A DNA stretch of 64,000 nucleotides from Macrococcus equipercicus (GCF_004359525.2 NZ_SCWC02000002.1:248001-312000); one strand, 5' to 3'; shown: positions 8,121-17,275, numbered from the stretch's first letter. Notes: generated from the letters alone by a model not told the origin. Numbers and translations are program-made.

Positions 8121-9101
8121 ATGATGGATCACAAAGAAGCCGGACTCACACCGGATGATTTAAAAGCAATGTACCGCTCAATGCTGCTCGGCAGAAAACT
8201 GGACGAGCGCATGTGGCTGCTGAACCGCGCCGGTAAACTACCGTTCGTCATCAGCTGTCAGGGGCAGGAAGCCACGCAGATCGGCGCGGCTTATGCACTG
8301 GAATCAGGAGATATCACGTCACCGTACTACCGTGACCTTGCGCTCGTGACCCATATGGGGATGACCCCTGAAGAGACGATGCTTTCAGCATTCGCAAAGT
8401 CAGGAGATGTCTCAAGCGGCGGCAAGCAGATGCCGTCACATTTCAGTAAGAAGTCATGCGGTATTTTAACACAGGGCTCATGTGTCGCGACACAAGTGCT
8501 GCATGCAGTCGGCGCCGCGCTTGCCTTCAAGATGGACGGCGAGAAAAAAATCGCATTGACAACACTGGGCGAAGGGTCAAGCAACCAGGGTGATTTTCAT
8601 GAGGGACTGAATTTTGCAGGCGTGCATGACCTGCCGTTCATCTGTATCATTGAAAACAATAAATATGCGATCAGTGTGCCGCATACACTGCAGTACGGGG
8701 CTGACAAACTGTCGGACCGTGCCATCGGTTACGGCATGCACGGCGAACATATCGACGGCAATGACCCGATTGCTGTCTACAAAGCGGTAAAAGAGGCAAG
8801 AGAACGTGCAGTGAATGGTGACGGTGCAACGCTGATCGAAGCGATGTCGACGAGACTGACGGCCCATTCGTCAGATGATGATGACAGCTACCGGACACTC
8901 GATGAACGTAATTCCAATAAAGAGCTGGACTGCAACATCAGATTCAAGGCATATATTCTGGAACACGGGGCAGCAGACGAGGCGTGGTTTGAAGAGCTGG
9001 ACAAAGAACTCACTACTATCGTCAACGATGCCACGAAGAAAGCAGAGCAGGCACCTTACCCGGCACCTGAAGAAGCGCTGCTGCATGTTTATGGAGGTTA
9101 A
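8121..9101 (+). CDS. bkdAA: Branched-chain 2-oxoacid dehydrogenase E1 alpha
   Basis: With BkdAB this forms the thiamine-diphosphate-dependent E1 that decarboxylates branched 2-oxo acids and acylates the lipoyl group of BkdB. The TPP-binding block begins TLGEGSSNQGDFHEG and ends IENNKYAIS, as in Bacillus BkdAA. The phosphorylation-loop region TAHSSDDDDSYR is also present. It has 326 residues, normal for the family. AGGAGG lies eight bases before the ATG. The E1 beta gene starts two bases after the stop. Confidence 0.95.
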   Translation: MMDHKEAGLTPDDLKAMYRSMLLGRKLDERMWLLNRAGKLPFVISCQGQEATQIGAAYALESGDITSPYYRDLALVTHMGMTPEETMLSAFAKSGDVSSGGKQMPSHFSKKSCGILTQGSCVATQVLHAVGAALAFKMDGEKKIALTTLGEGSSNQGDFHEGLNFAGVHDLPFICIIENNKYAISVPHTLQYGADKLSDRAIGYGMHGEHIDGNDPIAVYKAVKEARERAVNGDGATLIEAMSTRLTAHSSDDDDSYRTLDERNSNKELDCNIRFKAYILEHGAADEAWFEELDKELTTIVNDATKKAEQAPYPAPEEALLHVYGG

Positions 9102-9103
9102 TC

Positions 9104-10087
9104 ATGGCTAAACTATCTTATTTAGAAGCGATTCACCAGGCGATGGCTGAAGAAATGGAACGCGATGACAGTGTCTTTGTCATCGGTGAGGACGTCGGTA
9201 AAAAAGGCGGTGTCTTCGGTGTGACAAAAGGGCTGCAGGAGAAGTTCGGTGAATACCGGAGCATCGATGCGCCGCTTGCGGAATCAAATATTGTCGGCGC
9301 GTCTATCGGTGCCGCAATGGTCGGCAAGCGTCCGGTCGCAGAAATCCAGTTCGCTGAATATATACTGCCGGCGACCAACCAGATCTTAAATGAGGCGGCG
9401 AAAATCAGGTACCGTTCAAACAACGACTGGCACTGCCCGCTGACTATCCGTGCACCGTTCGGCGGCGGTATTCACGGGGCGCTGTATCATTCACAGTCCA
9501 TCGAGACGATTTTTGCGTCGACACCCGGCTTGAAAGTAGTCATTCCGTCAACACCATATGACGCGAAAGGGCTGCTGAAGGCGGCGATTCGTGATGACGA
9601 CCCTGTGCTCTACTTCGAACACAAAAAAGCTTATCGCCTGCTCAAGCAGGAAGTGCCAGAAGAGGATTACATCGTACCGATCGGCAAGGCAGACTCTAAA
9701 CGTGAAGGCGATGACATCACAGTCATCACTTACGGCCTGTGCGTCAACTATGCACTGCAGGCAGCTGAGAAGCTCGCTGCAGAAGGCATTGAGACAGAAG
9801 TCGTGGATTTAAGAACCGTCTATCCGATCGATAAAGAGTATGTCATCAATGCGGCTAAGAAAACCGGGAAAGTGCTGCTCGTCACTGAAGATAATCTTGA
9901 AGGCAGCATCATGAGTGAAGTATCAGCCATCATCGCTGAGAACTGTCTGTTCGACCTGGACGCGCCGATCAGACGGCTGGCTGGACCGGATGTTCCATCG
10001 ATGCCTTATTCACCGCCGATGGAAGATTTCTTCATGGTGAATCCGGAAAAAATTGAAAATGCAATGCGCGAGCTTGCAAACTTTTAA
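9104..10087 (+). CDS. bkdAB: Branched-chain 2-oxoacid dehydrogenase E1 beta
   Basis: This is the E1 beta subunit of the branched-chain 2-oxoacid dehydrogenase complex. It has the transketolase pyrimidine-binding domain (GEDVGKKGGVFG near residue 27, EIQFAEYI near 80) and a C-terminal transketolase domain (TEDNLEGSIMSEV). At 327 residues it is full length. Its ribosome site TGGAGG lies within the end of bkdAA, so translation is probably coupled. The complex supplies isobutyryl-, isovaleryl- and 2-methylbutyryl-CoA, which prime iso and anteiso fatty acids in this group. Confidence 0.96.
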   Translation: MAKLSYLEAIHQAMAEEMERDDSVFVIGEDVGKKGGVFGVTKGLQEKFGEYRSIDAPLAESNIVGASIGAAMVGKRPVAEIQFAEYILPATNQILNEAAKIRYRSNNDWHCPLTIRAPFGGGIHGALYHSQSIETIFASTPGLKVVIPSTPYDAKGLLKAAIRDDDPVLYFEHKKAYRLLKQEVPEEDYIVPIGKADSKREGDDITVITYGLCVNYALQAAEKLAAEGIETEVVDLRTVYPIDKEYVINAAKKTGKVLLVTEDNLEGSIMSEVSAIIAENCLFDLDAPIRRLAGPDVPSMPYSPPMEDFFMVNPEKIENAMRELANF

Positions 10088-10099
10088 TGGAGGTTAATC

Positions 10100-11365
10100 A
10101 TGGATATAACAATGCCGAAACTCGGTGAAAGTGTACATGAAGGAACAATAGAGAACTGGCTCGTCAAAGTCGGAGATACAATCAATGAGTACGAGCCGTT
10201 ATGTGAAGTGATCACAGATAAAGTGACAGCAGAAGTCCCTTCTGTAGTGACTGGAACCATCAGTGAGATTGTTGTTGAAGCAGGAGAGACCGTGGATATC
10301 GGAACAGTCATCTGCCGCATTGCGACCGATGGCGAAGGTGAAGTGCCGGCAGCGGCTGAAGTGAAAACACCAAACGAAGAGAAGGCAGAAGTGAAAGAGT
10401 CAGTGAAGCCTGCCGCACAGTCAGCCGGCCGCAAGAACAACGGCAAGTTTTCGCCGGTCGTCTTCAAGCTTGCCGGCGAACACGGTATTGATCTTGAGCA
10501 GGTCACTGGAACGGGGTTTGAAGGCCGCGTCACAAAGAAAGACATCATGAATGCGATAGAGAACGGTGTGCCTGAAGCACCGGCAGCACGTGAAGACAGC
10601 ACGATGCCTGAACGAGCAGCAGCTCCATCTTCGGCACCATCATCCGCCCCAGCTCCCGCACCTGCTGCAGGCGAAACAATTCCTGTCAACGGTGTGAGAC
10701 GAGCGATTGCGAATAAAATGGTGCAGAGTGTCACAGAAATTCCTCATGCCTGGATGATGATTGAAGTGGACGTCACTGAGCTTGTGACAACGCGCAACAA
10801 ACATAAGAATCAGTTCAAGCAGCAGGAAGGCTATAATCTGACATTTTTCAGCTTCTTCGCCAAAGCAGTGGCTGAAGCGCTGAAAGCATTCCCGATGCTG
10901 AACAGTTCATGGCAGGGCGACCAGATCGTCATCAATAAGGACATCAATTTGTCGATTGCTGTCGCAAGTGACGATAAACTGTATGTGCCGGTTATCCATC
11001 ATGCCGATGACCTGTCCATCAAAGGAATCGCGAAGCGCATCAGTGAACTGGCTGACAAAGGACGCAGCCATCAGCTGAGCAGTGCCGATATGCAGGGCGG
11101 CACATTTACACTGAACAACACCGGTTCTTTCGGCTCTGTTCAGTCCATGGGCATCATCAATCATCCGCAGGCCGCGATTCTGCAGGTTGAAACCATCGTT
11201 AAACGTCCGGTCATCATTGACGGCATGATCGCCGTGCGCGATAGGTGCAACCTCTGTCTGTCGATAGACCATAGAATTCTTGATGGACTTGTCGCCGGTC
11301 AGTTCCTGCAGCACGTCAAAAAGAACCTGGAACAGATGACGGTTGACAACACATCGATTTATTAG
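10100..11365 (+). CDS. bkdB: Branched-chain 2-oxoacid dehydrogenase E2 (lipoamide acyltransferase)
   Basis: This is the core acyltransferase of the branched-chain complex. A single lipoyl domain (about 1-76) carries the lipoylated lysine K41 in ITDKVTAE. The peripheral subunit-binding domain spans roughly 115-151 (FSPVVFKLAGEHGID to GRVTKKDI). An Ala/Pro-rich linker (PSSAPSSAPAPAPA) follows, then the catalytic domain ending with the active-site motif SIDHRILDG near 390. The 421 residues are normal. It is the last gene of the operon. No clear terminator hairpin follows before brxB. Confidence 0.96.
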   Translation: MDITMPKLGESVHEGTIENWLVKVGDTINEYEPLCEVITDKVTAEVPSVVTGTISEIVVEAGETVDIGTVICRIATDGEGEVPAAAEVKTPNEEKAEVKESVKPAAQSAGRKNNGKFSPVVFKLAGEHGIDLEQVTGTGFEGRVTKKDIMNAIENGVPEAPAAREDSTMPERAAAPSSAPSSAPAPAPAAGETIPVNGVRRAIANKMVQSVTEIPHAWMMIEVDVTELVTTRNKHKNQFKQQEGYNLTFFSFFAKAVAEALKAFPMLNSSWQGDQIVINKDINLSIAVASDDKLYVPVIHHADDLSIKGIAKRISELADKGRSHQLSSADMQGGTFTLNNTGSFGSVQSMGIINHPQAAILQVETIVKRPVIIDGMIAVRDRCNLCLSIDHRILDGLVAGQFLQHVKKNLEQMTVDNTSIY

Positions 11366-11438
11366 TCAAACAACTCTCTAGATTATTCATGTTGATTTAT
11401 GTAATATAATAATATGACTAACTGAAGAGGTGTAAGTA

Positions 11439-11876
11439 ATGGAAATGGATTTTAATCTTTATATGAACCAGGTCGTTGATACTGCGCGGCAGGAAATTGA
11501 AAGCGCAGGCTACGAACAGCTGCGTACAGCAGAAGCCGTACAGGCGACACTTGACAAACCGGGTACAACATTTGTCATGGTCAACTCAGTCTGCGGCTGT
11601 GCAGGCGGTATTGCACGTCCTGCTGCTGCGCATGCGCTGCATTATGATAAACTGCCTGACCGTCTGGTGACTGTCTTTGCAGGACAGGATAAAGAAGCGA
11701 CAGCAAAAGCAAGAGAATACTTTGAAGGTTATCCGCCGTCAAGCCCGTCATTCGCCTTAGTGAAAGATGGTAAAGTCGTGACGATGATTGAACGCCATGA
11801 AATTGAAGGCCATGATCCGATGAGCGTCATTACAAGTATTCAAGCCCTGTTCGAAGAACACGGGGAGGAGAGATAA
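11439..11876 (+). CDS. brxB: Bacilliredoxin BrxB (YqiW)
   Basis: This small thiol-disulfide protein of the BrxA/BrxB (UPF0403) family removes bacillithiol from mixed disulfides on proteins. The diagnostic CGC motif is at residues 52-54 (NSVCGCAGG). Its 145 residues match the family. GAGG lies upstream of the ATG. The same window encodes bshA (bacillithiol synthesis) and ypdA (bacillithiol disulfide reductase), so the three are expected to act together. In Bacillus yqiW likewise follows bkdB. Confidence 0.95.
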   Translation: MEMDFNLYMNQVVDTARQEIESAGYEQLRTAEAVQATLDKPGTTFVMVNSVCGCAGGIARPAAAHALHYDKLPDRLVTVFAGQDKEATAKAREYFEGYPPSSPSFALVKDGKVVTMIERHEIEGHDPMSVITSIQALFEEHGEER

Positions 11877-11904
11877 GCCTGGGGATTTCCCCCGGCTTTA
11901 TTTT
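11875..11904 (+). terminator. Terminator after brxB
   Basis: A GC-rich hairpin (AAGCCTGGGG / CCCCCGGCTT, one mismatch, loop about 4) is followed by TTATTTT. It begins in the brxB stop codon and ends only a few bases before the proposed start of the next gene. Confidence 0.8.
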
Positions 11905-11909
11905 CATTG

Positions 11910-12887
11910 ATGAAGAATTTTTCCTTGAAACCTTATCGGATCGGCTACAGAACAATAAAGACGGCGTTCGGTATGGCGCTCGGCGTCCTGATTGCAAAGC
12001 TGCTCGGTCTTGAGAATTTCTCGTCAGCGGCCATTCTAGTCGTGCTGTGCGTCAAAAACACAAAAATCAAATCGATGGAAGCGGCGCTGTCGCGTCTCGT
12101 GTCATGTATGATTGCCATCTTGTTCTCATATATTTTCTTTGAATTTCTTGGGTACAATCCGGTCGTCCTCGGTTTACTTGTGCTGTTGTTTATTCCGGTG
12201 ACCGTCATGCTCGGCGCTCAGGAAGGCGTGGTGACCGCCTGTGTCATCATGCTGCACTGCTTCAACTCCGGCCATGTCACACCGGCTCTTATGGTCAACG
12301 AAATGATCCTGCTCGTCGTCGGCCTCGGCATCGCCCTTATCTTAAACAGCTATATGCCTGACCGCCAGGCAGAGCTTGAGCAGTATAAAAAGCGTATAGA
12401 AGGCGACTTCCAGCAAATACTGTCCCAGTTCAGCGATGCCTTGAGATACGTTGACATTAAACTGGAGACAGGCGTACTTGATCAGTTGAACCATACGATA
12501 GAAAAAGCGAAATCTGTGGCTTTCATGGATGTCGAGAACCACTTCGTCAGAAATGAGAACTCCTATTATTACTACTTTGATATGCGGGGCGAGCAGGTGG
12601 AGCTGATGTACCGCATGGCTGACTTGATCAATGAGATGGACCGTGCAGATCAGATCCACAGCAGATGCAGTGACATTTTAGCGGACATGAGCCGCGGCGT
12701 GTCCAGCAATGACTATACGGCGATACGGCTGCATGATCTGTATGAAGTCAGGCTCGATATGAAAGCGCATGAGCTGCCGAAGAACTACCAGGAACTGCAT
12801 TCAAGGGCAGCCGCCATGCAGCTGCTCAAAGAAATAGAATCCTACTTGACGATCAAGTCGAAGTTCGGGTCTTTGAAAAATTACTAA
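11910..12887 (+). CDS. YqjA-like aromatic acid exporter family membrane protein
   Basis: This membrane protein of the YqjA / FUSC-like (DUF939) family has an unproven function; relatives are described as putative aromatic acid exporters. The N-terminal half contains several hydrophobic segments (for example AFGMALGVLIAKLLG, FLGYNPVVLGLLVLLFIPV and EMILLVVGLGIALIL) and the C-terminal half is a hydrophilic helical domain. The start is uncertain. A terminator-like hairpin ends about five bases upstream, and no Shine-Dalgarno sequence is visible before the ATG at 11910, the TTG at 11907 or the in-frame TTG at 11925. The position after brxB matches Bacillus yqjA. Confidence 0.82.
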   Translation: MKNFSLKPYRIGYRTIKTAFGMALGVLIAKLLGLENFSSAAILVVLCVKNTKIKSMEAALSRLVSCMIAILFSYIFFEFLGYNPVVLGLLVLLFIPVTVMLGAQEGVVTACVIMLHCFNSGHVTPALMVNEMILLVVGLGIALILNSYMPDRQAELEQYKKRIEGDFQQILSQFSDALRYVDIKLETGVLDQLNHTIEKAKSVAFMDVENHFVRNENSYYYYFDMRGEQVELMYRMADLINEMDRADQIHSRCSDILADMSRGVSSNDYTAIRLHDLYEVRLDMKAHELPKNYQELHSRAAAMQLLKEIESYLTIKSKFGSLKNY

Positions 12888-12912
12888 AAAAAGTCTACGA
12901 TGAAGTAGACTT
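12886..12912 (-). terminator. Terminator of prli42
   Basis: On the minus strand the hairpin AAGTCTAC / GTAGACTT is followed by a run of seven T. It starts at the prli42 stop codon and faces the end of the YqjA-like gene. Confidence 0.8.
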
Positions 12913-13012
12913 AGTTTGCAAGCAATGGAATTAAGCTTGAGAGTATAAGTGACGCCACGATAGCAATCAGCATCAGATAGATGAAAATTTGTCTGAAACG
13001 TTTGTTGTTCAA
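12911..13012 (-). CDS. prli42: Stressosome-associated protein Prli42
   Basis: This is a 33-residue membrane peptide. Read on the minus strand, a TTG start preceded by GAAAGGAAG gives a basic N-terminus (NNKRFRQIFIY) followed by one hydrophobic helix ending SSLIPLLAN. The size, the basic start and the single helix fit Prli42, the membrane anchor of the general-stress stressosome first described in Listeria. The location beside the yqjA-like gene also fits. It has its own promoter (13041-13049) and terminator (12886-12912), which strongly supports a real gene despite the length. Confidence 0.8.
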   Translation of the reverse strand: MNNKRFRQIFIYLMLIAIVASLILSSLIPLLAN

Positions 13013-13040
13013 GTGATATCTTCCTTTCAAGTTTTATTCT

Positions 13041-13049
13041 ATTATAGCA
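13041..13049 (-). promoter_or_regulatory. Extended -10 promoter of prli42
   Basis: On the minus strand TGCTATAAT gives a perfect -10 with the extended TG element. The -35 (TCCTCA, 17 bases upstream) is poor, as is common with extended -10 promoters. The promoter lies in the short gap before the divergent M20 peptidase gene. Confidence 0.6.
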
Positions 13050-13077
13050 AATTTAATTATTCGTGAGGAGTGAACGT

Positions 13078-14187
13078 ATGATCAACCAGCAGAGATTAGT
13101 AGAAACATTTGTCGAACTTGTCACAATAGACAGTGAAACAGGCCAGGAACGAGCGATTGCAGACCATCTGAAAGCGCTGTTTACAAGTCTCGGCCTTGAC
13201 GTCACAGAAGACGACAGCCAGGAGAGAACAGGATTCGGTGCAGGTAATCTCATCATCAACATGAAGGGGACGACCGACCAGACGCCGATATATTTCTCAT
13301 GTCATATGGATACCGTCACACCCGGCAGGAACATCAAACCGGTTATTGCGGACGGCATCATTGCCTCAGACGGCACAACGATTCTTGGCGCAGACGACAA
13401 AGCAGGGATCGCAGCATTGATTGAAAGCATACGGGTGATTCAGGAGGAGCAACTGCCGCACGGCGATCTGCAGTTTGTGATTTCAGTCGGGGAAGAAAGC
13501 CAGCTCGTCGGCGCTAAAGCGTTCGATAAGAAGTATTTGACATCTGACTTTGGTTTTGCGCTTGATTCAGGTAACACTGTCGGAACGATTGTTACTGCAG
13601 CACCTTCTCAGGCGAAAGTAGAGACAGTGATCACAGGTGTGACGGCCCATGCAGGCGTCGCGCCGGAGCAAGGCGTGAGTGCCATCAATATCGCTGCAAA
13701 AGCCGTGAGCCGTATGACACTCGGCCGCATAGACCACGAGACAACAGCGAACATCGGCCGCTTTGAAGGTGGTACAGTAACGAATATCGTCGCAGACAGC
13801 TGCTACCTGCTCAGTGAGGCGAGAAGTATCAATCAGAACAAATTGGAGCAGCAGACCGCTCATATGAAAGAGACATTTGAACGGACCGCTGAAGAGATGG
13901 GCGGCCAGGCAGACGTCAAGATCATCCCTGCCTATCCGAGCTTTAATGTCGCAGAAGAGGCGAAAGTCGTGCAGGTTGCAAAGCAGGCGGCAGAAAATAT
14001 CGGTGTCACACCGGAGCTTATCCACAGCGGCGGCGGCAGCGATGCGAACATCTTCAACAGTCTGGGCGTACCGACGATTGTGCTGGCTGTCGGTTATCAG
14101 GAAATCCATACGAAGAACGAAAAAATGCCGATTGACCAGCTGAAGAAACTGACAGCGCAAGTGCTCGAAATCATTAAACTTGTTTAA
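13078..14187 (+). CDS. M20 peptidase, PepT-like (YqjE)
   Basis: This is a zinc-dependent aminopeptidase of the M20/PepT-like family. The metal-site motifs are SCHMDTVTPG near residue 75, TILGADDKAG near 105, and SVGEESQLVG near 140. The late motif SGGGSDANIF is also typical. I chose the ATG at 13078 (369 residues) because GTGAGGAG lies just upstream. The GTG at 13063 is part of that ribosome site. Bacillus yqjE occupies the same place. The true peptide substrate is unknown. Confidence 0.92.
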   Translation: MINQQRLVETFVELVTIDSETGQERAIADHLKALFTSLGLDVTEDDSQERTGFGAGNLIINMKGTTDQTPIYFSCHMDTVTPGRNIKPVIADGIIASDGTTILGADDKAGIAALIESIRVIQEEQLPHGDLQFVISVGEESQLVGAKAFDKKYLTSDFGFALDSGNTVGTIVTAAPSQAKVETVITGVTAHAGVAPEQGVSAINIAAKAVSRMTLGRIDHETTANIGRFEGGTVTNIVADSCYLLSEARSINQNKLEQQTAHMKETFERTAEEMGGQADVKIIPAYPSFNVAEEAKVVQVAKQAAENIGVTPELIHSGGGSDANIFNSLGVPTIVLAVGYQEIHTKNEKMPIDQLKKLTAQVLEIIKLV

Positions 14188-14192
14188 TCCGG

Positions 14193-14216
14193 ACCAGGGC
14201 TACAGCCCTGGTTTTG
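14193..14216 (+). terminator. Terminator after the M20 peptidase
   Basis: A perfect nine-base stem ACCAGGGCT / AGCCCTGGT with a two-base AC spacer (the inner pairs open to form the loop) is followed by TTTGTT. Confidence 0.8.
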
Positions 14217-14294
14217 TTATGGCACAGCGCCGGTCCATTCAAGAAGCAGTCATGATTTTCTTCAGTCTTTCTTTTAGTGACGGTACTTGGACTG

Positions 14295-14303
14295 TGTTAT
14301 AAT
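14295..14303 (+). promoter_or_regulatory. Extended -10 promoter of gnd
   Basis: TGTTATAAT carries a perfect -10 with upstream TG. The -35 region (TAGTGA at 14275-14280) is weak. It lies 34 bases before the gnd start. Confidence 0.55.
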
Positions 14304-14336
14304 GATTGAGTAAAATACTAGGAAAGAGGTATGTAC

Positions 14337-15740
14337 ATGACTAAACAGCAAATCGGTGTCGTAGGTCTTGCCGTAATGGGTAAGAACCTGGCATGGAATA
14401 TTGAATCAAGAGGCTATTCTGTGGCGGTGTTCAACCGTTCTCCCCAGAAGACAGATGAAATGGTCCAGGAATCTGAAGGGAGAAACATCTTCCCGACATA
14501 CTCTCTTGAAGAGTTCGTAGCAAGTCTTGAAGTTCCAAGACGAATTCTGATGATGGTCAAAGCAGGCGAAGCGACTGATCATACGATTGAAAGTCTGATT
14601 CCGCTGCTTGACGCAGGCGATATTCTGATTGACGGTGGTAACACGAATTATCTGGATACGATCCGCCGCAGCAAATACTTGTCAGAAAAAGGTCTCAACT
14701 TCATCGGTACCGGTGTATCCGGCGGTGAAGAAGGCGCGCTTCACGGACCGTCAATTATGCCGGGTGGCCAGAAAGCGGCCTATGAATTAGTGAAGCCGAT
14801 CTTGGAGGCTATCTCTGCCAAAGCAAGCGACGGCAAGCCATGTGTTGCATACATCGGTCCGGACGGGGCAGGTCATTATGTCAAGATGGTGCATAACGGC
14901 ATTGAATATGCGGATATGCAGCTGATCGCAGAAAGCTACGACTTGATGAAGAATGTATTGAAGATGGACCATCATGACATCGCTGATACGTTCGCGGAAT
15001 GGAATAACGGTGAACTGGATTCGTACTTGATTGAAATCACAGCGGATGTCTTCCGTAAACTTGACGAAGACGGCACGCCGCTCGTTGAGAAAGTGATGGA
15101 TAAAGCGGGACAGAAAGGCACAGGCAAATGGACATCCATCAATGCACTTGAACTGGGTATTCCACTTACGATCATCACGGAATCCGTATTTGCGCGCTTC
15201 ATCTCCGCACAGAAAGACGAACGCAGAATCGCCGCGAAGGAATTCGTCGGTCAGGAATATTCATTCAAAGGCGATAAGGAGGAGTTTCTTGAGCAGATCC
15301 GTCAGGCGTTGTATATGAGCAAGATCTGCAGCTATGCCCAAGGGTTCAGCCAGATGAAAGTCGCCAGTGAAACGAACAACTGGGATCTTAAACTCGGCGA
15401 TCTTGCGATGATCTGGCGTGAAGGATGTATCATCCGTGCGCAGTTCCTGCAGAAGATCAAAGAGGCTTATGATAACAATGCGGAGCTGCAGAACTTGCTG
15501 CTTGATCCTTACTTCAAGGATGTCGTCTCCAAATATAACGGTTCACTGCGCAAAGTGACTGGAACTGCCATCGAAGCAGGATTCCCGGTGCCGTCATTTG
15601 CAGCTGCCATCACTTATTTTGACAGCTACCGAGCAGAAAACCTGCCGGCCAACTTAATTCAGGCGCAGCGTGACTACTTCGGTGCCCATACTTATGAACG
15701 TAAAGATAAAGAAGGCATCTTCCATACAGACTGGAAATAA
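14337..15740 (+). CDS. gnd: 6-phosphogluconate dehydrogenase, decarboxylating
   Basis: This enzyme makes ribulose-5-phosphate, CO2 and a reduced pyridine nucleotide in the oxidative pentose phosphate pathway. The N-terminal motif [23 protein letters not shown], the substrate signature [16 protein letters not shown] and the C-terminal [14 protein letters not shown] are all typical. The ATG at 14337 (467 residues) sits seven bases after AAAGAGG. The ATG at 14331 is too close. The partner gene zwf lies 1.5 kb downstream on the other strand, with a regulator and a methyltransferase between. Confidence 0.97.
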   Translation: MTKQQIGVVGLAVMGKNLAWNIESRGYSVAVFNRSPQKTDEMVQESEGRNIFPTYSLEEFVASLEVPRRILMMVKAGEATDHTIESLIPLLDAGDILIDGGNTNYLDTIRRSKYLSEKGLNFIGTGVSGGEEGALHGPSIMPGGQKAAYELVKPILEAISAKASDGKPCVAYIGPDGAGHYVKMVHNGIEYADMQLIAESYDLMKNVLKMDHHDIADTFAEWNNGELDSYLIEITADVFRKLDEDGTPLVEKVMDKAGQKGTGKWTSINALELGIPLTIITESVFARFISAQKDERRIAAKEFVGQEYSFKGDKEEFLEQIRQALYMSKICSYAQGFSQMKVASETNNWDLKLGDLAMIWREGCIIRAQFLQKIKEAYDNNAELQNLLLDPYFKDVVSKYNGSLRKVTGTAIEAGFPVPSFAAAITYFDSYRAENLPANLIQAQRDYFGAHTYERKDKEGIFHTDWK

Positions 15741-15744
15741 CAAT

Positions 15745-15775
15745 AAAACCATGATGACTCAGTCATCATGGTTTT
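15745..15775. terminator. Bidirectional terminator between gnd and the AraC gene
   Basis: A perfect 15-base stem (AAAACCATGATGACT and its complement) with a one-base spacer has T-rich sequence on both sides. It serves both convergent genes and overlaps the AraC-type stop codon. Confidence 0.85.
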
Positions 15776-16607
15776 ATTTAATCGGCAGGACAAAAGTCAT
15801 CCGTGTATAATCGCTGTCAAAATCAAGCTGAAGCGGCAGCAGGGAGACGTAGTAATCATTTTTCTTGTATTCCAGTGTCATGAGCTGCTGCTCTACCGAC
15901 TGCCAGAGCTTGTTATAAAGAAAATCGATATGGCCCTGCTGCTGGAAGACAGCGCTTTTCGTCTCTTTCATATATTCAATGTCAAGTGTCGTATGCGCGT
16001 CGTATGGAACCCCGTAGAAGATTTCGGTCCCGTCCTTCGTCGGATGAACGACTACATGAAGCTGTTGAGCGGCAGTCAGGCTGCGCAAAACATCAAAATG
16101 GCCGCTTTCCTTCGCTTCATATAAGAGGTCGGGAATGAGAAAATGATTGAATAATTCCTGATGGTCAACCATCGTCCGGTAGCCGGCGAGCCGGACTTCA
16201 TGAAAATCCTGAATGCTGAATGACAGAGGCGGCTGTTCAGTCACTCCGAGTCTCACATACAGTCGGTTGAATACTTTCAAGGATTCCTTAGTCGTTCTTG
16301 CCAGCATCGGGGAGATGCCGTGGTAGTCACTGAAGTCATCAGAGAAACTATGCGCGTCGTTATAGCCGTAGTATTCAGCGACATCTATAAGTCGGCGGTC
16401 ACCAGTCATAAGTTCCTGTGCCGCTTCTGATAACCGGCGGCGGTGCACATACTCTTCAGGGTTCATGCCGCAGATCATCGTGAAGGTCTGATTCAGATGA
16501 TAGGCAGTCTCACCGATGTAGTCCGCCATTTCTGTTAAGTCGATGTGATCCAGCAGATGGTCCTCTAGATAGACGATGGTCTGCTGCACCAGTTGTAAAG
16601 CTTCCAT
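15774..16607 (-). CDS. AraC-family transcriptional regulator
   Basis: This regulator has its double helix-turn-helix AraC domain at the N-terminus (about 8-105, including ADYIGETAYHLNQTF and DVAEYYGYNDAHSFSDDF). A C-terminal GyrI-like effector domain (about 120-277) starts at PPLSFSIQDFHEVRLAGYR. This architecture resembles SoxS/Rob-type regulators that sense small molecules. The ligand and targets are unknown. Its place between gnd and zwf is shared with staphylococci and makes a link to the pentose phosphate pathway or redox stress possible, which is inference. Confidence 0.85.
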   Translation of the reverse strand: MEALQLVQQTIVYLEDHLLDHIDLTEMADYIGETAYHLNQTFTMICGMNPEEYVHRRRLSEAAQELMTGDRRLIDVAEYYGYNDAHSFSDDFSDYHGISPMLARTTKESLKVFNRLYVRLGVTEQPPLSFSIQDFHEVRLAGYRTMVDHQELFNHFLIPDLLYEAKESGHFDVLRSLTAAQQLHVVVHPTKDGTEIFYGVPYDAHTTLDIEYMKETKSAVFQQQGHIDFLYNKLWQSVEQQLMTLEYKKNDYYVSLLPLQLDFDSDYTRMTFVLPIK

Positions 16608-16630
16608 TAAATCACACTTCCATTATTTTT

Positions 16631-17227
16631 TCATGAGCCGAACTGATAAATGATCATCAAGTCATTCTCATCATCAGGATAACCGCTGAGCGGGATACGG
16701 CTGATCTCAGTGAACAGATTGAGCTGGTTGATGACATCGATATAGTCACCCTTTGCATAATATAATATCACTAAAACGCGTGTGTTGTAAGCAGCATGGG
16801 TCAGGAACTGATGCAGCACAGACTTGAATATATCCGCTGAAAAAGGATTGAAGAAAAAGAGGATCGTCTCGCGGCCGGTGAAGCGGTAATCCGTCACATT
16901 CTGATTGAAGGCATGGACGCGACCGGCTGCCTGATGATGCATTTCATAGGAGCGGATATTTTTCATCCCATCCATGTACAGTGCTTTATTCAGTTCAATA
17001 CCCGCTGTATTGATATCAAATCTGTAGTTCATAAAGATAGGCACACGCATCAGTCCTGAGCCGAAATCAACGAGTCTGTCATTTTTCCGGATGAAAGGCT
17101 GTAACTGACTGCTTAATGTCAACAGGTCGTCATAACTCGTCGGTTCGTAGCGGTGATAGTGCCTGATGGTCGGAAACTGGTGGTTCGTGCCATTGGTCTC
17201 AATGTGGAGTAAAGTATCATAATCCAT
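16631..17227 (-). CDS. SAM-dependent methyltransferase-like protein
   Basis: This 198-residue protein looks like a class I methyltransferase. Motif I is RLVDFGSGLMRVPIF near residue 50-64. A conserved NPF in FFFNPFSADIF near residue 128-138 may be the post-beta-4 motif. The substrate is unknown. Ribosome site AGGAGG precedes the ATG. It lies between zwf and the AraC-type gene on the same strand, with a terminator-like hairpin upstream at the end of zwf, so it may be transcribed separately or by read-through. Confidence 0.7.
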   Translation of the reverse strand: MDYDTLLHIETNGTNHQFPTIRHYHRYEPTSYDDLLTLSSQLQPFIRKNDRLVDFGSGLMRVPIFMNYRFDINTAGIELNKALYMDGMKNIRSYEMHHQAAGRVHAFNQNVTDYRFTGRETILFFFNPFSADIFKSVLHQFLTHAAYNTRVLVILYYAKGDYIDVINQLNLFTEISRIPLSGYPDDENDLMIIYQFGS

Positions 17228-17241
17228 TAGTGCGCCTCCTG

Positions 17242-17272
17242 TAAAAGACCTCTTCCACTACGGAAGAGGTCT
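17242..17272 (-). terminator. Terminator of zwf
   Basis: A perfect 11-base stem AGACCTCTTCC / GGAAGAGGTCT with a five-base loop, followed on the minus strand by four T. It is just after the zwf stop. Confidence 0.75.
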
Positions 17273-17275
17273 CTA

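Noticed and set aside
7434-8132. 232-codon open frame antisense to the end of lpdV
   Set aside because: No ribosome site and a Cys/His-rich composition typical of reverse-complement coding sequence; lpdV is certain on the other strand.
15768-16124. 118-codon plus-strand frame inside the AraC-type gene
   Set aside because: It starts within the bidirectional terminator and lacks a ribosome site; the minus-strand gene explains the open frame.
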